A stretch of DNA of 64,000 nt, taken from contig OZ025790.1 of the NCBI GenBank assembly GCA_964019425.1, positions 558,001-622,000 on the forward strand, written 5' to 3'. Origin of the DNA: Flectonema sp. DT1601 (Eukaryota; Euglenozoa; Diplonemea; Diplonemida; Diplonemidae). Each line of letters begins with the position of its first letter. Within the stretch, counting starts at the first letter, position 1. The position numbers were made by a program, and so were the translations under genes. The notes under the pieces were generated by a model. That model made no database searches. It was not told where the DNA came from and saw only the letters and a program-made list of their open reading frames with translations. Of the stretch, positions 44,301-54,724 are shown one piece after another.

Positions 44301-45046
44301 TGTATCGGCTCAATGGCGATCGGTACACAGTTTCTCATGAGCTGACCTTGTCGCTGTCATCCCGCACGGTTTTGTCAGGTCGGACTGTTATTCCTGTCCT
44401 ACGAGCAATAGCCTACAGCTGTGACGGCTGTTTTGTTGACAAAGCCACACGCGATGCCCAAAAAAATACAAAACGAAGGGCCTCCGTCTCGTTCGATGAT
44501 GTGGATGTACCATCGCCTGAGGGATCTCCAGAAGTAATAGTCAGAATGACTACTAAAATCCCAGTTCCTAAACCACAACAATTTTTAGTTCTTGTAGACC
44601 ATAAAATTGTAAGACCCCACCCTGATACTTAATCTTGAATTGGCACCTTAATATTTTTAACCACATTTACATTATTTAGTAAAGGCTTTTCAGCCAAATC
44701 ATTTAGGAGATACAAGTTTGTTTTTTAATTATTGCCTTAACAGGATAATGACTACACAAGAACAAGACGCGCAAACACCTACGTCGGTGTCGTGAAAGGG
44801 GGACCCTCAAAAGTATTTGCTCTGCGAAGATCCAAGAAGTGCCAAGAACGACGAAGAACTGACGGAGGTTCAAGAACTCGATGCGAAGCAGAGGTGCAAG
44901 CTGAAATAAAACGGTCTCTTAAGAAAAACAGTTTAAAATCGCAGTCGGCAGGATTTGAACCTGCGCGGGCAGAGCCCAATGGATTTCTAGTCCAACCCCG
45001 TAACCGCTTGGGTACGACTGCTCATAACCGCATAAACTTATTTTAA
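38366..45046 (+). CDS. Giant beta-repeat protein with N-terminal coiled coil (two exons predicted)
   Basis: Exon 1 is 38366-44608 (2081 codons). Residues about 90-400 form charged coiled coil (EREQHEDAEWHER, REAEIARRFRAEREHQMNR). From about 440 onward there are at least six or seven imperfect repeats of 180-260 residues, each with L.VEI..G...GD.L.L, a VxGxxI/Vxx.GG block, and a closing L..I.Y.N.... segment. This resembles the cadherin/VCBS-like tandem repeats of very large bacterial and protist proteins. There is no signal peptide, so it is probably intracellular. A donor GTAAGA at 44609 and acceptor CTTAACAG ending at 44743 (135 nt, phase 0) would replace an 8-residue tail with a basic 100-residue end read to 45046. 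The last ~35 residues would be antisense to a tRNA gene. If unspliced, the stop is at 44630-44632 (2088 aa). The exon-2 end is uncertain. Confidence 0.7.
44940..45021 (-). tRNA. tRNA-Ser (anticodon AGA)
   Basis: On the minus strand the acceptor stem GCAGTCG (45021-45015) pairs perfectly with CGACTGC (44947-44941), with discriminator G at 44940. The anticodon loop is CTAGAAA (AGA, reading UCU/UCC with inosine). A long variable arm with GGGC/GCCC pairing marks a class II serine tRNA. The T-arm reads GCAGGTTCAAATCCTGC, a good B box, and TACCCAAGCGG serves as the A box. No intron and no encoded CCA. The outermost anticodon-stem pair is a U-U mismatch. Terminator T-runs follow at once (AAAA at 44935-44938 and AAAAA at 44924-44928 on the plus strand). 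Confidence 0.95.
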
Positions 45047-45106
45047 AAAGCATAAACGATTCTAAAGCTACTTTCTGTACTTTATTGACATACACAACAC
45101 AAAATG

Positions 45107-46961
45107 GCTGACCCGGACTACACGGATTTGCCTATGCGGTTGGACGAAAAGTTCACAAGACGAATACCGTGCGGTATCTGGGTGTACATTACGACGAGAA
45201 GTTAACCTTTAAGTCGCAAATTCAAAAGATGATGACAGCTGCTTCCAAGGGTCTAGGCTTGTTGGTTAGACTCACTAGGATAGGCTGCAGAAAGAGGACA
45301 CTCATTAGTATACTAGTGACGGTGGTGTTAGCAAGGGTGCTTTATGGTGTTGAAAGCTTTGCTTGGATGTTACCAAAAGAGTGCTTCGAACAACTGGAAT
45401 TACTGGTAAACAGGGCAGTGAGGCTGGTAACTGGATGTCTGCGGAGCACCAAACTACAGAGACTATACAAAGAAGCCGACACGCCAAGACTGAAGGAACA
45501 CATCCAGTATAAGATGTGTAGAACTTACGAACGTTTCAAATTAAGTCCGTTCTTACCGACTCGCAAGCTGACGAGAACAGGGAGTTCAGAATTATTTCAA
45601 AAATCAAAATGGGGATGGAATGTCTGGATAGACTATGTCTCTGGTGTCCCTGGCCTTGACAATTACCGGAGCATTACCAACCTGGAAGTGAACCCAGAAC
45701 ACTACACTCTCCCTCCATGGAAAAGTACTAGTGCGATGAGATTCACATATTCAAGTAACAAGGAAGAGGCTGAACAGCGAGAAGCTGAACTACCAACTCA
45801 CGAGATGAAAGTCTACACTGACGGGTCGATAAGACACAAATCCGAGACTTACATGACAGACTCGGCTGCCGCTGTGGTCATAGTAAAAGAAAGCAAGATG
45901 CGTCTACTTGGATATAAAATACCAGTAGCGGGTTCCTCTTATAGGACCGAGCAGATTGCAGTAAAACTGGCGTTGGAAAATTTAGTTCAGGTGGCGGAGG
46001 ATGAACATGAATCTCTAACAACAACGACGCACCTGTTGACTGATTCGATGTCAGTCATGCAGGCATTGGAACAAGGGCCATATAAACAAAGGTCCCCAAT
46101 GAACAAAAAGATCTGGAAGTTGGCAATGAAACTGGAGAAGAAGGGAATCCAAGTCAACATGCAGTATGTACCGGCACACAGAAACGTGCGGTACAACGAA
46201 GTAGCGGACCAACTGGCGAAATTCGCTGCAGGCCTGAAGGAAGATCCACCTCACGAAGATGTTATTATTAAACAACTGCCCACTCAACTTGACATGGGAA
46301 CATTGATGACGTTTCACAAGCGGAGAAAACGGGAGAACTGGATCGGACCGGGAGAGGTAAGACACCCTCCGTACATCGAAGCTCTAACACGACCAGAGGA
46401 AGTACTGATGTCACGCTTTAGAGTGGGACATTGCAGAACTCTGATAATCAAAGGACTGAACGAGCTGTGCTTTTTCTGTAAACTTGGAAAGGCGACACAT
46501 CATGTATTATTTATATGCGAACATTGGTGTATAGAAACCTTGAGAGAAAAATACATCAGTCACATGATGAATGACAAGGGAGAGGAAGCATGCCAACTGG
46601 AGGACTGCTACTTACCTGCGAATCAACAGCAGATGACTGGTTTTGTCACAACCTTAGACAGACTGGCACAACTATTAGGACGGTAGTATTATTAAAACAT
46701 CGACATTTCGAATATCAACATTGAAGGCATCATTGCAACACATCTGAAGTCGTCCAAGTGGACAATTTATTCTGTAGTATTAGTTTTAAGTTATCAAAAC
46801 AAAGAAAGGAGATACGAAGCCTACGGGATTCCCACCCAACCCCCAAAACAAAGAAAGTAAGAAAGAAAGAAAGAAAAAGAACAACCGCGCCTAACAGCGC
46901 AATCAGCATCACAGACTCACGGGTCGTGATGCACTCAAAAAAAAAAAAAAAAAAAAAAAAA
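45107..46961 (+). mobile_element. LINE copy A1 (I/ingi-like, RNase H-bearing), 5'-truncated
   Basis: Begins inside the reverse-transcriptase region (GLHGFAYAVGRK follows the start) and runs through the RT C-terminus, RNase H, a zinc-finger-like tail, a 3' UTR with (GAAA)n and a poly(A) tail at 46937-46961. 5' truncation and a poly(A) tail are expected for target-primed reverse transcription. The left edge was set by comparing with copy A2, whose homologous sequence continues further. The frame is open throughout. Confidence 0.88.
45151..46686 (+). CDS. LINE A1 RT C-terminus plus RNase H
   Basis: About 510 codons, open to TAG at 46684-46686, with no ATG of its own because the element is truncated. 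RT thumb: VRYLGVHYDEKLTF and TLISILVTVVLARVLYGVESFAW. RNase H: YTDGS (first catalytic Asp), SYRTEQIAVKLALENL (Glu), LLTDSMSVMQAL (Asp) and the late motif HRNVRYNEVADQLAK. Near the end CFFCKLGKATHHVLFICEH gives a CCHC-like zinc finger common in this clade. The nucleotide sequence is about 90% identical, by eye, to 55776-56607 apart from deletions there. Confidence 0.8.
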   Translation, partial: VHKTNTVRYLGVHYDEKLTFKSQIQKMMTAASKGLGLLVRLTRIGCRKRTLISILVTVVLARVLYGVESFAWMLPKECFEQLELLVNRAVRLVTGCLRSTKLQRLYKEADTPRLKEHIQYKMCRTYERFKLSPFLPTRKLTRTGSSELFQKSKWGWNVWIDYVSGVPGLDNYRSITNLEVNPEHYTLPPWKSTSAMRFTYSSNKEEAEQREAELPTHEMKVYTDGSIRHKSETYMTDSAAAVVIVKESKMRLLGYKIPVAGSSYRTEQIAVKLALENLVQVAEDEHESLTTTTHLLTDSMSVMQALEQGPYKQRSPMNKKIWKLAMKLEKKGIQVNMQYVPAHRNVRYNEVADQLAKFAAGLKEDPPHEDVIIKQLPTQLDMGTLMTFHKRRKRENWIGPGEVRHPPYIEALTRPEEVLMSRFRVGHCRTLIIKGLNELCFFCKLGKATHHVLFICEHWCIETLREKYISHMMNDKGEEACQLEDCYLPANQQQMTGFVTTLDRLAQLLGR

Positions 46962-47285
46962 CTGGAAAGTATCTGATGGAATCGTTGTTATTGCTGAAAC
47001 CACCGTGAGGGCTTAACTGAAGCTGAATATAAAGGCGTATCTGATTTCGACACACAAAATTGTGATGTAAAAGCATCGTTTCAAAGAATTTTAACATCTA
47101 TAAATTACAGTGAAAAAATATTAGGGCTCTATCGTCCCGACATAAGTACACAAAAAATCAACGATAAACTTCCTGAATTTAAAACCTTCTCGATTCTTCT
47201 CAAGATAGAAGAACCAAATCTAAGACTATTTTTAAGTGCCTCCGGAAGAGGAGGGCTGTTTTTCAGACTAAGGAAAGACCACCCC

Positions 47286-48497
47286 ATGAACCAGATCTTA
47301 AGTGTGATCTGGCTGGGGAGAATGGACCTAAAAACGTCCATATTAGCGCAGGAAAGTGTAAAGAGCACTTATGGAATAGCCCTGTGTAGGGGAAATTATG
47401 GAGTACGGGTAGAGAACGCCTGTAGGGAACAGGTACGAAAAAGTATTGGGGTGAAGTCCCTAGGATACTTCTCGGTAGAGGGTATTCCCAAGGGAGTCCC
47501 AGTGGACAAGATAATTGCGAACTTCGCAACAAAAGATATTGTGGTGAAGCCGATCAAAGTAATTGATGGCAAGTGGGTCCTCAAAATAGAGGATGACTTT
47601 CTGGGAGGAGAGAATAGAATGGTGTTGGAATGGCCAGACCATGGGGTGAAGCTTGCATGCTCCCGAACCGAAAGGCCGAAACCAAAGCTGATAACCCATA
47701 CAGCTGAAGGTGCACCACAGGCAAAGCCTGAATCAGACAAACAAGAAAAAGTGCAACAAAGTGGTATGGAGAGTAAACTTGACAAATTATTGTCGATGAA
47801 TGAGACGTATTTCAATAAAATAGAGAACATTGAAAAAAATGTCGAAATAAGCAACGTTCGTGTTGCGAAAATAGAAAATAATGTTGCAAATCAAAACAAA
47901 AACTTTGAGGCAATCCAAAAACGTTTCATGCAAATTGAAACAAAACTAGAAATACTAATGCCAGGATTAGGGCAGACAGAGATCAGTGGATCTGATGTGG
48001 ACATGTCAAACGGTGAATATGATTGGCATGCAGACCATACTCATAAAAACAACAACCCGTCCCCTCCAATAGACACCAACGTTGAGAAAAGCATAAATGT
48101 GATTAATGACAACTTGCTGGTTCAACGTGGTAATGTCCATCCCAACCCGGAACCAAATAATGAAAGAAACTATACAGACCTTAAAATAATATCAGTAAAC
48201 ACGAGGTCGATGACAACATCAATTGAACTTCTACGTCTCCTTGTTATTAACTATGAACCTGACGTGCTATTAATACAAGAGACATTTTTAACGAAAAATA
48301 AGAAAACACCCGTAATTGAAGATTATAACCCATATAGGAAAGATAGGACACTTCCAACACAAGTAGGTAAACCTATAAGAGGAGGAGGTCTACTAACCTA
48401 TGTTCATGATAAATATAAATTTAAAGAAATCGCGATCACACAAAGTGATTGTGACTTGAAATATCAGCTGTTGAAATACAATGTGATGAACCTCTAA
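47286..48497 (+). pseudogene. LINE B ORF1-like region fused in frame to the endonuclease start
   Basis: A 403-aa reading. The first ~150 residues resemble LINE ORF1 proteins (YFSVEGIPKGVPVDKIIANF). Residues about 160-230 form a coiled coil (MESKLDKLLSMNETYFNKIENIEKNV). From about 298 comes the endonuclease start (LKIISVNTRSMTTS, NYEPDVLLIQETFL, GGGLLTYVHDKY). No stop separates the ORF1-like part from the endonuclease. The frame breaks near 48460; endonuclease sequence then continues in another frame. Confidence 0.75.
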
Positions 48498-48574
48498 TTG
48501 CCTATAACATATATCGTCCACCCCTGCAATATAAAGATACTAGGTGCCCGAATCTTAGCCTAGATTGCATTGAC

Positions 48575-49765
48575 TTGAAAAATAATATGAAAAATGATGT
48601 TGTCATAATGGGAGACTTTAATACACATAACCATATGTGGGAAGAGAATTCCATTGACGACATCAACGGAGAAATCGTATCTGAGTGGATTAGTGAAAAC
48701 AATCTTGTGTGTTGGAATGAGCCATCAATTCCAACAAGGTTGGAATCAAGGACCTCTCCGGACATAACCCTAACGAATACAAATATGAGAATAAAATCCT
48801 GGTCTACCCTTGGAACAGTTAACTCTGATCACTCACCAATGATGATTGTAATACAAAACTCGTGCAAAAATGCTGACTACCAAAAAGTGAAAAAATGTGG
48901 TTTCAACTGGGCCGAAGCTGATTGGACAAACTTCAGTGATGACCTTGAATTAGTCTCTGAGAGAATCCAAAATATTAAAATCAATGAAAAGAAAGCAAAA
49001 GTCTTTAAGAATGAAATATTAAAAGCAAAAAGTAAACACGTACCTAGAATCTATGTGCGTAGGCGAAAAGCGAAGAAGTGGTGGAACTCCGAACTAATGA
49101 AACAGCTTCGTCAATTTGAAGCTAAACAAAAAGAAATTACAGATGACAGCGACCTGAATGATGAAAATATAGCACTACTAAAGAAATTGAATGAAGAGAT
49201 ATGTGAAAAAGTAAAAGAATGTAGGGAACAACAAATTGAAAAAAGAGTGAAAGAATGTGTTACGGAAGATAGATCTCCGAACAAAGATGGCATTTTAAAG
49301 TACATGGATGATGTGAGAAAACTTGACGGGCGGTGTGAAAGGGTAGAAATACCATTTATACACGACCCAAATATGGAAAAAATAATCGACGATAAGGAAA
49401 AAGCTGATTTCTTTACTGATTTCTTCTCAACTATAGTAGGGAAAGATATAAATGAAAAGTACAGACATAACTTCAACATGAATATTAAAGATGACATAGT
49501 TCCGTTCACTTTCTCTGAGGTGATGACACAATTGGGAAAACTACATAGTACCAAATCTTCACCTGACGGAATGAATGCGATCCTGTTGCAAAATCTAAAA
49601 CCCAAAATGCAAAAAACATTAGTTGATATCCTAAATAACTCTTGGTTGAACATGGTAGTACCTAATGACTGGAAACAGGCTTATTGGGTACCGATTGCAA
49701 AGCCCGGAAAAGACCCCCACAATCCAGCATCTCAGAATGATAGCGCTCACCCCTGCGATCGCTAA
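48575..49765 (+). pseudogene. LINE B endonuclease C-terminus and RT N-terminus
   Basis: Contains the endonuclease motif VIMGDFNTHNHMWEEN and SDHSPMMIVI, then a charged linker and the RT entry motif (TKSSPDGMNAILLQNL, WKQAYWVPIAKPGK). Upstream coding sequence in the same frame extends back to about 48470. A frameshift near 49735 moves the rest of the RT into the next frame. Confidence 0.78.
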
Positions 49766-51956
49766 ACTTATCGAAAAATTAATAAAGAACAGGCTTGTAT
49801 ATCACTTAGAAAAACATAACAATGGTGTTAAAAACCTGAGTCATAATCAAGCTGCTTATCGTAAAACGAGATCGTGTAGGGAACAGGTTCTGTACCTAAT
49901 CGATATACTCAAAGAGAATAGAATAAGAGGGAAAACTTCGGCGGTTGTCTTTATGGATATAAAGAAAGCTTTTGATTCTGTCAACCACCACAAGTTACAA
50001 GAAAGAATGAGAAAGATGTCGATACCTGAAAACTATATTAGGTGGGTCGAAAGCTTTCTGCACAAAAGGACAGCTGCGACTATAATTAACAGCAGGGTAA
50101 GCAAGTACATTAAGCTCACAAATGGAGTCCCGCAGGGAACTGTCCTTGCGAGTATATTATTTGTACTCTACATTGATGAAATAACCGAAATTATAGAGAA
50201 CAAAGCAAACATGTCACTCTATGCAGATGATATTGCATTTGTAGTATCTGACGAAAATTGTGCTGGTAGGCTGTCAAAAAGAGTTCAAACTGTATTTACG
50301 AAAGCGGAAGAACACTTAAACAACATTAATCTTGAGTTGGCGAGAGATAAAACAAAAATAATGATTGTTGACTCGAGTACCTCACGGAAAAAGAAATGCC
50401 AATATAAAATTAAATTTAAAGATAAGACGTGCCTAACAGAAACTGATTCTGAGAGGTTCTTAGGTGTCCAGATTGATAATGATCTATCGTTTTCTGATCA
50501 TGTATCTCAAATATGTAAAAGTGTGAACAAGAAACTTCGCTTCCTAAAAATGCTGGCTGATAAAAGATGGGGTTGTACTAAAAATATAATCAGACTAGTC
50601 TACTTAATATACATCATACCTGTATTTACCTATGCTATCGAGAGTTTGTACAGCACCATTGTACGAAACAGAAAACTAATGCGAAAACTGAATACTCTTC
50701 ATATGAAAGCAGCTCAAATCATAACTGGTGCTGACTACGGAACAAAATTTGAGAAGGTCTTGGAAGAATCCTGCGTAGCGGATCTGAACAGCTACTATCT
50801 TGTTGAAACAGCAAGATGGGCTGCAAAGATCGAACGACTGCGTGCCTCTCCTTGTACCAAAAGATTGATGGAAAAACGAAAAATAAGATATAAACATATG
50901 CAAACATTGTGTTTTGCAATCAAAACGTATAGTGATATTGGTCTCACAGACCTACCAGTAGAACTTTATCCTCCAACTTACTTTCCTCTTTGGAAGGATT
51001 TTGATAAAATAGAAATGAACGAAAATATTGGTGCGAGAAAATGCGAAAACACGAATAGAAATCAAGATATCTGTAAAGAACTTATCAGAAAATTAGAAGA
51101 AAAATATGAAAACAACATACTTGCGACAATATATACTGACGGCTCTGTAAGTGAAGGAGTTGGAGGTGCATCATTTGTAATAAATTTTGAAGAGAAATTC
51201 CTGGAAGGTAAATTCCCGGCAGGAAAAATATGCTCCTCTTTTAGATCGGAGTTATTTGCAATATACCACGCTCTCAATACTTTACTGAAAGTAATAAAGA
51301 AAAAACCAAATAGGGAGTTGGAAGACAAGGCAATTCTAGTTCTCTCAGACTCACAGAGTGCCTTATCTGAACTAAAAAGAGGTCATTGCTACCAACGGGC
51401 TGAGCTAGGTCTTAAATGCTGGATTATCCTGGGAATACTGTGTGAACAGGGTTTGAAAGTTAATATATCTCATATTTTCTCACATTGTGGAATCGAAGGG
51501 AATGAAAGGGCAGATGCTCTTGCTGCTGAAGCAGTACATATGGAACAAGACAAAGTCAAAGTCGATTACAAAACTGTAACGACGAAAATGAAATTCTTAC
51601 ATACAAAAGTTAAAATAGGAAAGAAAGAATCATTTCCTCCGAAATTCAATAGGGAAATGGAAATATTGATCTCTCAAATAAGGATGGGAAAGGCATGCTT
51701 TACCACAAAGCAAACTGGTAATAGATATAGAAATGGATTGTGTCAATGCTGTGAAGTCGAAGACACAGTACAACACTTTGTATGTGAATGCCCTGCATTC
51801 TATAAGGAAAGAAAAACAAACTTCGAATCTCTTATACTATCGGAACAAGAGTTAGAAGGACACGTGAATGAATTCGATGGTATGAAAATACTGTTGAAAT
51901 ATATATGTGAAGTGGGAAAAGGGCTTATCCAAAGGGTGAGGCTCATAAGAAAATAA
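49665..51956 (+). pseudogene. LINE B reverse transcriptase and RNase H
   Basis: Continues the polyprotein. RT motif A: SAVVFMDIKKAFDSVNHHKL; NGVPQGTVLASILFVLYID; catalytic box SLYADDIAFVV; thumb ERFLGVQIDNDLSF. RNase H: IYTDGSVSEGVGGASFVI, SSFRSELFAIYHAL, LVLSDSQSALSEL and HCGIEGNERADALA, so all four catalytic positions are present. A CCHC finger follows. The first ~25 residues of this frame, before HLRMIALTPAIAKL, are out of register with the true protein. Confidence 0.82.
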
Positions 51957-52706
51957 AGAAACGATGCTTTTGCCCCACTCTTTTGTGAAGGTAGATGCCT
52001 TGTGGTGCCGAAGGAAAGCAGACAGGGGAACAGATGATGAAGAGGATTCTGATGTATGAAGAAGGTGATTCTGATGTCATTTAAAAGATGAAGATTATGT
52101 AGTTACGAAAATGATGAGGATACTGCAGTAAGTTAAATGAACAGAAGAGGTCATCCTACTCCTTGAGAACAAGAAGGGTTCATTGAGAAGCCTGTCATTT
52201 TGCTGTTTAATTATGCTGATAATAACAATTATGCTGATAACATTTATTACGTAACTCTTGCTTAACATTAGACAAATCTAACTAAGTCTTTTGTTCATCT
52301 TGCTCTTCTTAACTTCCATTATGCGAAAAACTTCTTAAGCAAGAGGGAAAGCTGATTGCTGGAAGGAGGGCTGACAGTTTTAAGATGTGGAGAACACTTA
52401 TTTAGATGAAGACGTAAAGTAAATTAGATGTACTCACATGAGGATTATAAACATGTCAACAACTCAAAGAAAAAGGGTTAATCGTGTAACCCGTCAAACC
52501 ATGCTGTTGTAACTATTATGCTGATTAATTTTATTTTTACGTAACTCTTGCTGCACATTAGACTAAACTAGCTCAGTCTTCTGTTTCTCTATTGTATTCC
52601 TTTCTATTTATGAACGAACCTTTTGGGGTCAACTTACCCCGCTCATAAACAGGATATCAAGTGAACAGAGAATTAACCTTCTCTGTATCACAACAAATCC
52701 AGTATC
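51957..52706 (+). other. LINE B 3' UTR
   Basis: About 750 bp between the RNase H stop and the poly(A). It contains two similar sub-blocks (CGTAACTCTTGCTTAACATTAGAC near 52251 and a near copy at 52540), each preceded by TTATGCTGAT. That suggests an internal duplication. No coding. Confidence 0.6.
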
Positions 52707-52990
52707 AAAAAAAAAAAAAAAAAAAAATAACCGGAAGAACCTTTATTTATTAAAGGGACCACACAAAATGCCTTCACGCGGCGGTCTCGGAAGGCCCCAG
52801 CTGTTGCATTATTAAGAAACTCCGGAATAGGAAATGCTTATTTCCGGATCAAACCAGTGGCGGGACAGACACCCACTCAGTACACTACAGTGTGGCTGGA
52901 CCGCAAGACAACGAACGAAGAGGCAGTTGGCATACTTAAACCCAACATGACCTCTGCCATGGACTCACCATCATACATGGCAAGATTGGA

Positions 52991-53668
52991 TTGAGGGTGG
53001 TTTACACGAAGGATGTTGACAAGGTGGGAAAGGGTGCTGGCAAATATGCATCCGCAGTGTTTGGCGAAGGGCTCCACCGTCTCAGTGGAGCACCTTACAG
53101 CTGGGGCAACAGACTCCGGAACATCCTATTGGAGATAGGACTGAAGTCGAAGTTTATAAGGATGGATAGAGGTGACTTTATCATCGCACTGGACAAGAAA
53201 CCAGAATCAAGGTTTGTACAGTGTGGTGATATTGTCATCCTCATTGAAAAGTTAGAAACAGAAGTGAAGGCGAAGGAAACAGCGAAACCCGTTGTAGTTA
53301 AGTACCGTGAGGCTAGAACATCGTACGCAGCAGCGGTCAAGAGGTCACTCCCGACAACGAAGAAACCAACGGCCGAAGTACAGGTTGTAGAAAACAACGT
53401 CAACAGCCTGAGAGAGAAAACGAACGAGACTATCGAACGTCTCCAGAAAGAAGTGAAGGACATGCAAGCTCGACTTGATGAAGGCATGGCACAGATAACC
53501 GGGATTGTAGAAACCCTGGTGCAAACTACGAAAAAGAACGAAGCAGCCAACAACAACATGGCGACAGCCATCACTTCGCTAATAGAAGCTGTCAAGAGGA
53601 TTGAGAACAATGGTATGAACAAGATTACTACAAGTGCGACCAACAGGAACAACACTGGCCAATCATGA
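52991..53668 (+). CDS. LINE A2 ORF1 (coiled coil)
   Basis: Open for about 225 codons. Homologous protein-like sequence extends upstream to about 52768 in other frames, so this copy is broken at its N-terminus. Motifs: a Gly/Arg-rich region, GDFIIALDKKPESRF, then a coiled coil (NNVNSLREKTNETIERLQKE and KDMQARLDEGMAQITGI). ORF1 proteins of LINEs bind the element RNA and form trimers; that role is from the family. The stop codon overlaps the next start as ATGA at 53665-53668. Confidence 0.7.
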   Translation: MRVVYTKDVDKVGKGAGKYASAVFGEGLHRLSGAPYSWGNRLRNILLEIGLKSKFIRMDRGDFIIALDKKPESRFVQCGDIVILIEKLETEVKAKETAKPVVVKYREARTSYAAAVKRSLPTTKKPTAEVQVVENNVNSLREKTNETIERLQKEVKDMQARLDEGMAQITGIVETLVQTTKKNEAANNNMATAITSLIEAVKRIENNGMNKITTSATNRNNTGQS

Positions 53669-54135
53669 TTGTGATTTGGTCAAATAACATTCGCTCAGTT
53701 CTGAAACCAGAAAATTACTTTCGATTGAACTGGGCACTGAAAGAAGAAAAGCCTGAAGTAGTACTACTGCAGGAAACGTGGTTATCAAAAGAAAAACACT
53801 TCGCTATTGAAGGATATTCAATCCACAGGAGAGACAGCACCATCAAGTCAGGTCATCGAGGACTCGTCACTCTGGTCAGAAATGATTTAAATAAGTTAAT
53901 ATTAAAACACCCCGACATCTCACATGACCAAACTGAGATATTAACAGTAGTACTTCAATCTAATCCGCCATTGACAATTCACAATGTCTACCACTCGCCT
54001 GAAATCAAGGCAACAACATGGAAGTTCAAAACAGAGCCCGGCACATTGATTGCGGGTGACATTAATGGACACCATTCAACTTGGTCAATGGTAATACAAA
54101 CACCACTGGTAACAGCTTCTACAATTGGTCACTAG
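53665..54135 (+). pseudogene. LINE A2 endonuclease fragment
   Basis: Starts at the ATGA overlap with ORF1. APE-type motifs: WSNNIRSV, EVVLLQETWLSKEKHF, GHRGLVTLVRNDLN, LTIHNVYHSP and AGDINGHHSTWS. The domain is cut after GHHSTWS; the SDH motif is missing, so endonuclease function is lost. Confidence 0.78.
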
Positions 54136-54724
54136 AAGCAACAATTCGAGTACTAAATAAACCTCAACAACAGAATTAAGAATGTGCAGAAACTTGCTAA
54201 TAGGATCAACAACGAGATTCTGAGAGCAGCGAGTAGGGCCATCCCAGGCTACAACAAAGAAGTCAAGTAGTACCTTCGCTGTGAGGGGTTCAGAATTGGA
54301 AGATTTAATGGCAGAGACTGACCCTGATAAGGCAGACTCAGAAGCAATTGAAAGAGGTATCAACATGATCAAACAGAAGACCATTGAGTGCGACATGACT
54401 GGAATGGACTACCGATGGGCCTTTAGAAAAGTTAAACAACTGGAAGGTAGAATGATGGACCATTCAATTACTAAGATTGTCGACGGTGAGAAGGAATTAA
54501 CTGACCTGCGGGAGGTGGCAGATGTCTTCACCAAAACGTACGCAGACCAATTCAAATTCGAAGACGGTGAACCAACCTTACAAGGAATACCTGATGACAA
54601 CTCGGTGGAATTTGGAATGCCTGAACTGGAACGACAAATTTCAAAAACAAAGGAGAAGAAGGCACCTGACCACATCTGGACCTGACCACATCTGGAACTC
54701 GATGTTAAAACAACTTCCATACCA

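Larger units (their letters stand above)
46962..52727 (+). mobile_element. LINE B, near full-length, RNase H-bearing
   Basis: Starts directly after the poly(A) tail of A1 and ends in its own poly(A) (52707-52727). Order: coiled-coil ORF1 region, APE-type endonuclease, reverse transcriptase, RNase H, CCHC finger (CQCCEVEDTVQHFVCEC), then about 750 bp of 3' UTR. The frame is open upstream of 47286 back to about 46995, so the 5' end may be slightly truncated. Two compensating frameshifts, near 48460 and 49735, interrupt an otherwise continuous reading. The family is related to, but clearly distinct from, LINE A. Confidence 0.88.

Noticed and set aside
44792-45046. Independent 84-aa gene over the tRNA
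   Set aside because: Starts at GTG; better read as the continuation of the upstream gene after an intron. Translated tRNA-antisense is a well-known source of false genes.
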